DNA from: Acidihalobacter prosperus
GTDB lineage: Bacteria > Pseudomonadota > Gammaproteobacteria > DSM-5130 > Acidihalobacteraceae
NCBI RefSeq assembly: GCF_000754095.2
Contig: NZ_JQSG02000001.1
Coordinates: 543,140-607,139 of the forward strand
Reading direction: 5' to 3'
DNA length: 64,000 bases
A model generated the notes under the pieces. That model saw only the letters and a program-made list of their open reading frames with translations, was not told where the DNA came from and did not search any database. Numbering within the stretch: the stretch's first letter is position 1; the number at the start of each line of letters is the position of its first letter. Below, piece by piece: positions 34,133 to 40,595 of the stretch. Made by a program: the position numbers and the translations under genes.

Positions 34133-34575
34133 CTGCCGTCCTCCAGCGCGTGCGCCGCCTGCAGCCCGACGGCCGCCAGCGACGCGGTCGGTTCGAAGCA
34201 GGGAAACACGTCCTTCTCTTCGCTTTGATGGTGATCGGCAATGATCCGCAGCAGGGTTTCCAGCGTCTCCTGTGCCAATTCCGAGTCGCGCTCGGCCAAA
34301 GCGTCCGACAACTCGTCGAAAAACACCGGCAGCTCGAGATGTCGCTTGCGCAGAAAGGCGAGGGTGCGCAACCCTTCCCCGTCGGCCTGCGCCTCGAACG
34401 CCGGATAGACCAAACGTTCTTCCACGTCTATGTGATGCGCGAGATGCGCCTTCTGGCGTTCGACGGTTGCCGCCGCCAGATCCCATTCGCCGCGCGACAC
34501 GTGCAGGCCGACCTCCCTTAGGCGCTGCTCCATCTCGCGATGCTCGCCCAGAAATGCACGATCGAAGTGTGTCAT
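34129..34575 (-). CDS. Hemerythrin-like HHE domain protein
   Basis: A 148-residue, four-helix hemerythrin-type protein. Candidate di-iron ligands: H12 (GEHREME), H47/H48 with E52 (AHHIDVEER), H79 (RKRHLEL), and H115/H116 with E119 or E120 (DHHQSEEKDVFP). Such proteins bind oxygen or nitric oxide, or store iron. The ATG at 34575 is chosen because the upstream extension would cross the FNR-like palindrome. Coupled to the GcvH-like gene by an ATGA overlap. Confidence 0.85.
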   Translation of the reverse strand: MTHFDRAFLGEHREMEQRLREVGLHVSRGEWDLAAATVERQKAHLAHHIDVEERLVYPAFEAQADGEGLRTLAFLRKRHLELPVFFDELSDALAERDSELAQETLETLLRIIADHHQSEEKDVFPCFEPTASLAAVGLQAAHALEDGR

Positions 34576-34632
34576 ATGCCTAAAATCCTCCTGTTGTTGC
34601 CTGACACAAGCAGACAACAGCGCGCCCTTTGG

Positions 34633-34654
34633 CGCCTTGACGTGGATCAAGGCG
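34633..34654. promoter_or_regulatory. FNR/ANR-like palindrome
   Basis: CGCCTTGA and TCAAGGCG are perfect 8-base arms around a 6-base spacer. The centre reads TTGAC-GTGG-ATCAA, one base from the FNR consensus TTGAT-N4-ATCAA. It lies 58 bp before the leftward hemerythrin start and 74 bp before the rightward thioredoxin-like start, so either or both could respond to oxygen. Confidence 0.6.
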
Positions 34655-34727
34655 GCATCCCGGACCAAGGTCCGATAATCACCCACAGGTCAAAGACTTA
34701 TCTGCATGGATTCAACGGGAGCCTGCC

Positions 34728-35009
34728 ATGAACATGAAAGTCCAATTATTGGTTTCACAATGGTGCCCAAGCTGCCCACAGGCCGAACGTGTCTGGGAAC
34801 AGGTCGCAACGGCGCACGAGGACATCGATTACGCAGTGCTCGACGTGGCCGTCAGGCCAGGGCGAGACATCGTCGCCAACCTGATGATCCGCAGCATCCC
34901 CGCCACGGTGATCGACGGTAAGCTATACGGCGTCGGCGTACCCAGCGTGGCCGATGCCGACGCCTACCTGGCGAAAGCGCGAAACACGCGCGAAGGGGTG
35001 GCTGGCTAG
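34728..35009 (+). CDS. Thioredoxin/glutaredoxin-like protein
   Basis: A 93-residue small redox protein with active-site pair C13-C16 (SQWCPSCPQAERVW) and the cis-Pro region IRSIPATVIDGKLYGVG. Length and pattern resemble the MJ0307-like/glutaredoxin-3-like small thioredoxins. No signal peptide, so cytoplasmic. It diverges from the hemerythrin gene across an FNR-like site. Its partner is unknown. Confidence 0.8.
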   Translation: MNMKVQLLVSQWCPSCPQAERVWEQVATAHEDIDYAVLDVAVRPGRDIVANLMIRSIPATVIDGKLYGVGVPSVADADAYLAKARNTREGVAG

Positions 35010-35177
35010 CGCCCCCAACGCTCACGCGCTTGAGAAAACACGGGATGTTATGTTTATAACTATCTATTTTTTCTAAGCATTTTTGCTACTTGCCAGGTTA
35101 GCTTGCGCATGTCACCCGCTTGACCGGCGCATGATGCCAACGTCAGAATTCGGCATGCCGCCGGCCGCAAAGGATCA

Positions 35178-35714
35178 ATGGTGGAATCCCAGATCGCGTT
35201 GCTGCGCGGCATCAATGTCGGCGGCAAAAACAACCTGTCCATGAACGAACTGGTCGGGTACTTCCATGAGAAAGGCTGCCACAACGTCCAAACGTACATC
35301 CAAAGCGGCAATGTCGTTTTCGAGCATGACAAAACCTGGGGAGCATCGGAAGCAGCGGAGATCGCCCAGGCCATTGCTGCCAGCAAGGGATTCTCGCCGC
35401 ACATCCTGATCCTGAGCGCGTACGACTGGTTGCGGGTGATCGACGACAATCCGTTCCCAACGGACGATGGCAAGGCATTGCATTGCTTCTTTCTCGATTC
35501 GACGCCGGAGCAGCCAAATCTTGCACGCCTCGACAAGCTGAAAACGGCAGCAGAGTCGTATCGGCTCGCGGGACAGGTGTTCTATCTTTTCGCACCAGAC
35601 GGAATAGGTCGCTCAAAACTCGCGGCTGCCGTCGAATCGGCGCTCGGCATCCCGGTCACGGCCAGAAACTTCAATACGGTGCAAAAACTGGCAACCATGC
35701 TCCACGAGGCATGA
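35178..35714 (+). CDS. DUF1697 family protein
   Basis: A 178-residue cytoplasmic protein of DUF1697. Its opening, IALLRGINVGGKNNLSMNEL, and the following TYIQSGNVVFEHD are the family signature. The biochemical role of the family is unknown to me. The gene stands alone with 168 bp of non-coding DNA upstream and a disturbed region downstream. An AAGGA site precedes the ATG. GC content is lower than in the surrounding operons, suggesting later acquisition. Confidence 0.82.
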   Translation: MVESQIALLRGINVGGKNNLSMNELVGYFHEKGCHNVQTYIQSGNVVFEHDKTWGASEAAEIAQAIAASKGFSPHILILSAYDWLRVIDDNPFPTDDGKALHCFFLDSTPEQPNLARLDKLKTAAESYRLAGQVFYLFAPDGIGRSKLAAAVESALGIPVTARNFNTVQKLATMLHEA

Positions 35715-35830
35715 ACGGACACACAGCATCGCTGCCGTCAACGCCCACCCACGACCGATATTTAACATAATATCCATTATGCGAATCAACATGCAGACCT
35801 CCACGTGCCGGTGGATGCCCGCGACCTAGC

Positions 35831-35876
35831 AGTCCATGTATACGTAACACATGGACTTAGTCCCACGGGTGGGACT
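35831..35876. repeat. Tandem hairpins starting AGTCC
   Basis: Two adjacent inverted repeats: AGTCCATGT (35831-35839) with ACATGGACT (35849-35857), and AGTCCCA (35859-35865) with TGGGACT (35870-35876). Both stems begin AGTCC. They follow the DUF1697 gene and precede a small membrane-protein reading frame. They have no downstream T-run, so they are not clear terminators. Confidence 0.55.
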
Positions 35877-36096
35877 TCCCATGCTGATTGACTGGGTGAG
35901 TGCTCGTCTTGATTTGAGCGCTTTCGCGAGCAAGCGACGTGGCTATGAATTGATCGCAATCACGGTGGCATGCGGCACAGCGTTGGCGCTGTTTCACCAC
36001 GCCGATCCGAATCTGGTGATTCTGATGGCGACGGTGGCTGGAGCAACCGTAGCGCTGATGATTTCGTTTTCCAGAATACGGAGAGATGAGATATGA
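35851..36096 (+). CDS. Small membrane protein, unknown function
   Basis: An 81-residue frame with two hydrophobic stretches (ELIAITVACGTALALFHHAD and NLVILMATVAGATVALMISF) and a basic tail. The first ATG lies inside the tandem hairpins; an ATG at 35881 (MLIDWVSARLDLSAF) would give 71 residues and is at least as likely. No good ribosome-binding site is seen for either. The stop overlaps the next small frame by ATGA. Function unknown. Confidence 0.4.
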   Translation: MDLVPRVGLPMLIDWVSARLDLSAFASKRRGYELIAITVACGTALALFHHADPNLVILMATVAGATVALMISFSRIRRDEI

Positions 36097-36337
36097 ACAA
36101 AGCGTTCATCGTCACAGTGATACTCAGTACGCTTGCCACTTTCTGATCGGGATCGCTACCCGCAGCCTGTTTCTCACCGTCCTGGCAGGTCTAGCGGTGT
36201 TTATGGCCATGCAGGGATTCTTGGCTAAACAAGACGCAAGTCTAATGAACTGGCCGCGGTGCCGGCAATTAGCCGGCCGGTTTAGTCATCATGACGCCCG
36301 CTACGACGGTACGGGTGCGCCAGATAGACGCCCATGA
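36093..36337 (+). pseudogene. Probable frameshifted small membrane protein
   Basis: An ATG at 36093, overlapping the previous stop, encodes 17 residues (MNKAFIVTVILSTLATF) and then meets TGA at 36144. One frame over, the sequence continues smoothly as a membrane protein (LIGIATRSLFLTVLAGLAVF then MAMQGFLAKQDAS). A single-base indel near 36140 would join the two parts. The open frame then runs into the 3' end of pheA, so the true end is uncertain. It is read here as a broken gene coupled to the upstream small membrane protein. Confidence 0.35.
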
Positions 36338-37139
36338 TGTCGAGCTGCGAAGTGAAAAAGTCCAGTTCTTCGAGCGCCAGCCGCACATTGCGGTCGTCAG
36401 GGTGGCCGTCGACTTCCGCATAGAACTGCGTGGCCGTGAACGAGCCGTCGACCATGTAGCTTTCCAGCTTGGTCATGTTCACACCGTTCGTCGCGAACCC
36501 ACCCATCGCCTTGTAGAGCGCGGCCGGCGTATTGCGCACGCGAAAGAGAAACGCGGTGACGAAATCCTGCTCGGCGGACATCCGCTCGGCATGCAGAAGC
36601 GTCTTGCCCATCACCACAAAGCGCGTGGTGTTGTGTGCGTGATCCTCGATATTCTGCGCGAGGATGTTCAGCCCGTAGACCTCGGCCGCCATCATCGGGG
36701 CGATTGCGGCAATGTCATGGCGCCCGGATTCCGATACTTCGCGGGCGGCGCCGGCCGTATCGACGGCCGTCACGGCCAGGATGTCGTGCCGGCGCAGGAA
36801 GATGCGGCACTGTCCCAGTGCCATGGTATGCGAGTGGGCTTCGCGGACGTCGTCGAGTGTGACGCCGGGTCTGGCCATCAAGTGAAACCGGATTGGCTGA
36901 AAATGTTCGGCCTGCATCCGCAGGCTGGATTCTGGCAGCAGGTGATGGATGTCCGCGACACGCCCGGCAATGGAATTTTCGACCGGGAGCATCGCGAGTT
37001 CGGCGTGACCACTCCGCACGGCCGCGAATACATCCTCGAAGGTTCTGCACGACAGCGGTTCATGATCCGGGCGTGCCTTGCAACATGCGATATGGGAGTT
37101 CGAGCCAGGCTCCCCCTGGTAGGCGATTTTGGCGGTCAT
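36282..37139 (-). CDS. pheA: Prephenate dehydratase
   Basis: A 285-residue enzyme converting prephenate to phenylpyruvate in phenylalanine synthesis. Residues 1-180 are the dehydratase domain (AYQGEPGSNSHIACCKARPD; AMLPVENSIAGRVADIHHLL; NTTRFVVMGK). Residues 195-275 are an ACT domain (FLFRVRNTPAALYKAMGGFA; NMTKLESYMVDGSFTATQFY) that usually gives feedback control by phenylalanine. There is no chorismate mutase domain, so this is the monofunctional type. A GCCGGC-AATTA-GCCGGC hairpin (36261-36277) lies just past the stop. Confidence 0.92.
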   Translation of the reverse strand: MTAKIAYQGEPGSNSHIACCKARPDHEPLSCRTFEDVFAAVRSGHAELAMLPVENSIAGRVADIHHLLPESSLRMQAEHFQPIRFHLMARPGVTLDDVREAHSHTMALGQCRIFLRRHDILAVTAVDTAGAAREVSESGRHDIAAIAPMMAAEVYGLNILAQNIEDHAHNTTRFVVMGKTLLHAERMSAEQDFVTAFLFRVRNTPAALYKAMGGFATNGVNMTKLESYMVDGSFTATQFYAEVDGHPDDRNVRLALEELDFFTSQLDIMGVYLAHPYRRSGRHDD

Positions 37140-37282
37140 GGGCCTTGTCGGGATCTAGTTCGCATTAAGGGGCAGCCAGATACATATCCTAAAGTTCGTG
37201 CGTTTGTCTATCCATGCCGCCGCACAGGGCCGGGCCATGCGCGCCCTTGTGCTTTTGCATCGCCTGCGCCATTGGGAAGCGC

Positions 37283-40200
37283 TCAACGATCCTCACGTGC
37301 GGCCTTCCACGCTTCGGTGCGGCGCTTGATGTAGCGGCGACAGGCACGGGCCGAACGCAGTGACGGACGCGGTTCGCGGCCGCCCTCCCCGTCCGGCACG
37401 TCGAGACCGGAGACCAGTTCGGCCAGCACCTGCTCCAGATGCGAGGGCTGGCGGGCGGCGGGATGCTTGCCCGAGGTCTGCGGCGCGGCGATGCCCGCCA
37501 GCGGGTCGTCGGTGCGCGGCGTGTCGAGGGAGAGGACGCCGCCGATGTGCGGTGCGGCGGCATCGCGGCGCGTCAGCGGCGGCAGCCCCCAGCGCCGTTC
37601 GAGCGTGCTGAGGATCGAGGTGTGGTCGAGCGGTGTCCCCTCTTCCGACGCTCGGAATACGGTACCGGCGGGGATCAACGGCGAGACCAGCACCGTGGGC
37701 ACACGCAGGCCGAAGCGGGTGAAATCGAAGCCGTATTCGCCGATGCTGTCATCGGGCGCGACTGCGTGGGTAGGCGGGGCAACGTGATCGTAACAGCCGC
37801 CGTGCTCGTCATAGGTGATGATCAGCAGGGTGCGTGCCCATGCTGGCCCGCTGCGCAGGGCGCGATAGACGTCGAGCATGAGCTGTTCGCCGCGGGCCAC
37901 GTCGTAATTGGGGTGCTGGCTGTTGCCGTCCGCCCCCCAGCTGGGTTCGAGGAAGCTGTAGGCCGGCAGGTTGCCGGCCCGGGCCGCGGCCTTGAAGTCG
38001 CGAAAGCGCCCGAAATGCTGTTCGCTGGCACGGGTCACGTCGGCGAAGGTGTAGCGCGTCAGCGGTTCGGCGTCGTAGCCGTAGATCGACCAGTCGATGC
38101 CAGCCTGTTCCAACCGCCCGAAGATGCTGGGGCAGGTGAAATGCTTGGTGTCGTCGTTCATGTGCCCCTGCGAAGTGGCGGCACTCGCGAAGGCGCGGTT
38201 GGGCAGGGTTTCCGTTGGCACCGAGCTGAACCAGCGGTCGCAGACCGCGTAACCGCGCGCCAATCCCGAAAGCACCGGCAGCATGGCGGGCGTGTACATG
38301 CCCATGATGTCTTCTGGCTGGGTGCCCGGCAGGATCGAGCGTCGGGCGCGTTGTTCCCAGTCCAGGGTGTAGGCGAAGTCGGCCACGAAGCCCTGGTTGG
38401 TGGCGTCGGGCGGTGTTGGTGCATGGATACTGCCGAACAGCTGGGCGTTGGTGGCGGCATAGCCTTCGCCGGGGTCGGCGCCGGGCATGAAATAGGCATG
38501 ATCGCGTTGCGGGTCGATAGGAAAAACGGGCACGCTGCGCCCCTGTGCGTCGGGGTTGGCTTCCTGTCCGGTCAGGCCGTCAAACGGGTGCCCGATGGGC
38601 GAGCGGTTGCCGCTGTCGGCGTAGAGATAGCCGAGCATGTGATCGAAGGAGCGGTTTTCCAGCATCAGGACGACGACGTGGTCGATGCGCGCCAGCGGGT
38701 CGTCCGCGGCGAGCGCGGGCCTAGCCGCGGGCCTGGGTACGACGCCCGATGCCGGCGGTTTGGCCAGTCCGTCGGCCAACAACTGGCCGCGCGGCACGCC
38801 GAGGCCCGCACATGGGCTCCAGCCGTTGTTCGCGCGATAGCCGATGTCGCTGCCGGCGGGCATGTTGTTGCCCTGGGTGATCGGCCGCAGCCATTGCGGC
38901 GACTGATACAGCTGCGGCAGGAAGAAACCGAGCGGGCGGCCGCCGCGGGCGTTGATCAGGGCGGTCAGTCCCGCCCACAGCGGCGCGACCGCACTGGTGC
39001 CGCCGACGGTGGTCATCTGTCCTTGCACCACCACGAGATAGCCGGTCGACGGTGCGGCGTCGGCAGCGATGTCCGGCACGCCGCGACCGCTGCGTCCGGT
39101 GCTGACATTGGGCGGCATGGCGAGCCCCTTCTGGAACGACGGTACGCCGAATATCTCGCTGATGCCGCCTCCGGTACCGCGCTGGCCGTCGTTCCACACC
39201 ACCTCGTCGACGATGGCGCCATTGCGCACGCTGATCGCGGTGCCGCCGCAGCCGGCGGCCCAGGGGCTTGAGGCCGGAAAGTCGACATGCGCGCGGCCGT
39301 CGTTGATGCCGTCGGTGGCGAGGTTGTCGCCGGCGGCCACGAATACGGATACGCCAAGCCGTGCGGCGTCGGCGAGCGCATGATTCATGGCCTGCAAGGC
39401 CTGGTGTGTCCAGGTGCTTTCAGGGCTGCCCCAACTGATGGAGAGCACGGACGGCGCGTTGCCGCGATCATGAGCGGCGGCGCCGATCGCATCGACGAAA
39501 CCGGCGTCGGTGTTGGGCGCGAAATAGACGGCGATACGCGCGCCGGGCGCCGCACCTCCGGCAACCTGGATGTCGAGCGCCACTTCTCCGTCGGCCCCCT
39601 GGTTCGGATTCGGCTGGTTGATCGCGCCGTCGACCGAGACCGCGGTCACCTGCGGCGGATTGAGCCCCATCGTCTGGAAGGCGGTTTGCGTATCCGTATC
39701 GAGGTAGCCGCCGCCGAGTTCGATCAGCCCGATGCACTGTCCGGCGCCGGTGGTGTCGGTCGGGAAGTCGTACAATCGGGCGACCTGGTTGGGCAGATGC
39801 CCCGGCATGGCGGCCGCATCGAGCAACGGGACCACATGCCGCGGCTCGGCGATCGGCCGGGTGTCGAGGCCGAGTACCGCTTCCGCCACGGCGGCCACGT
39901 CCTCTGGCACATGCAGCGTGCCGCTACGCCCACGGAACAGCCGCCGGCCATCGTGGTAATGATCGAGCCGGGTGCGGAACGCGGCTTCCATGCGCTCGGC
40001 GGGTGCCGACAACCGTACCCGTCGCCGCCCAGGCTCCACGGCGACGACACTCAACCCGGTTTCATGGGCAAAGGCGAGCACGCATTCCAACTCGGCGCGG
40101 TAGATATGCGTGCGGCGCTGATCCATGTCCTGGCGCGCTTCGGGCGCAGCCGCTGCCGCCTCGTCAGGGTGCGGCTTGAGATAGATGCTGATCTCGACGA

Positions 40201-40288
40201 TCTCGTCTGCGGGAACGTGGGCGATGCGCCTTGCGGCGGGTTCGGGCTTGTGGCTGCCGGACAGTTCGACGTAGGGACGGATGGCCAT
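37283..40288 (-). CDS. Fusion of sedolisin-type peptidase (S53) and phospholipase C-like phosphoesterase
   Basis: A 1001-residue two-enzyme protein. Residues 1-150 form a pro-kumamolisin activation domain. Residues 175-525 form an S53 peptidase with E235 and D239 (GEVALDIQVAGG), D321 (VAAGDNLATDG) and S432 (GGTSAVAPLW). The E-to-D and D-to-D spacings equal those of kumamolisin. Residues 535-950 form a phosphoesterase of the phospholipase C/acid phosphatase AcpA family (IDHVVVLMLENRSFDHMLGY; TLLIITYDEHGGCYDHVAPP). No signal peptide is visible, so the export route is unclear. A GGGAGG site precedes the ATG. The combination of the two domains in one chain is unusual. Confidence 0.9.
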   Translation of the reverse strand: MAIRPYVELSGSHKPEPAARRIAHVPADEIVEISIYLKPHPDEAAAAAPEARQDMDQRRTHIYRAELECVLAFAHETGLSVVAVEPGRRRVRLSAPAERMEAAFRTRLDHYHDGRRLFRGRSGTLHVPEDVAAVAEAVLGLDTRPIAEPRHVVPLLDAAAMPGHLPNQVARLYDFPTDTTGAGQCIGLIELGGGYLDTDTQTAFQTMGLNPPQVTAVSVDGAINQPNPNQGADGEVALDIQVAGGAAPGARIAVYFAPNTDAGFVDAIGAAAHDRGNAPSVLSISWGSPESTWTHQALQAMNHALADAARLGVSVFVAAGDNLATDGINDGRAHVDFPASSPWAAGCGGTAISVRNGAIVDEVVWNDGQRGTGGGISEIFGVPSFQKGLAMPPNVSTGRSGRGVPDIAADAAPSTGYLVVVQGQMTTVGGTSAVAPLWAGLTALINARGGRPLGFFLPQLYQSPQWLRPITQGNNMPAGSDIGYRANNGWSPCAGLGVPRGQLLADGLAKPPASGVVPRPAARPALAADDPLARIDHVVVLMLENRSFDHMLGYLYADSGNRSPIGHPFDGLTGQEANPDAQGRSVPVFPIDPQRDHAYFMPGADPGEGYAATNAQLFGSIHAPTPPDATNQGFVADFAYTLDWEQRARRSILPGTQPEDIMGMYTPAMLPVLSGLARGYAVCDRWFSSVPTETLPNRAFASAATSQGHMNDDTKHFTCPSIFGRLEQAGIDWSIYGYDAEPLTRYTFADVTRASEQHFGRFRDFKAAARAGNLPAYSFLEPSWGADGNSQHPNYDVARGEQLMLDVYRALRSGPAWARTLLIITYDEHGGCYDHVAPPTHAVAPDDSIGEYGFDFTRFGLRVPTVLVSPLIPAGTVFRASEEGTPLDHTSILSTLERRWGLPPLTRRDAAAPHIGGVLSLDTPRTDDPLAGIAAPQTSGKHPAARQPSHLEQVLAELVSGLDVPDGEGGREPRPSLRSARACRRYIKRRTEAWKAAREDR

Positions 40289-40595
40289 CGGGTGCCTCCC
40301 AGGGCGGTGGGTGCGGCCCGCGGGGTGCGGGCCGTCGCTTTCCTGGAGTCATGCTAGGGATTTTCGATGGCGGGGCAATGTGTCGCCTGTCAGCGTCAGC
40401 ACAGCCCGCCAAATGGGGCGGCAACACCTCGCATGCGCTTGACCTAAAAGGAGTTTTAGATAAGCCAAGCCAATCCTTCCGGATTGAAAATGCCCATCGG
40501 CCCGGGTCTTCCGCGCGTGCGACTCGCGACCCGGAAGGCACACCCAGGCTGTTCAGGCACTGGCAGTGGTCGGCCCGTGATTTGGATGCCCATGC
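40289..40595. other. Intergenic region with three inverted repeats
   Basis: No gene is seen in these 307 bp. They hold CTAAAA-GGAG-TTTTAG (40444-40459), CAATCC-TTCC-GGATTG (40471-40486) and a longer pair CCGGGTC (40502-40508) with GACCCGG (40528-40534). The last lies 62 bases past the end of the penicillin-binding protein gene and could help terminate it, although no T-run follows. The part nearest 40289 should contain the promoter of the peptidase fusion. Confidence 0.4.

Noticed and set aside
35831-35876. Possible tRNA or riboswitch
   Set aside because: Only two simple hairpins are present; there is no cloverleaf, no CCA-adjacent acceptor stem and no conserved riboswitch core.
37439-39271. 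Open frame of 610 codons opposite the peptidase fusion
   Set aside because: The minus-strand protein has clear catalytic motifs throughout; the plus-strand frame has no ribosome-binding site or domain.
40444-40486. Rho-independent terminator candidates
   Set aside because: The stems are short (6 bp) and no T-run follows on either strand, so they are listed only as inverted repeats.
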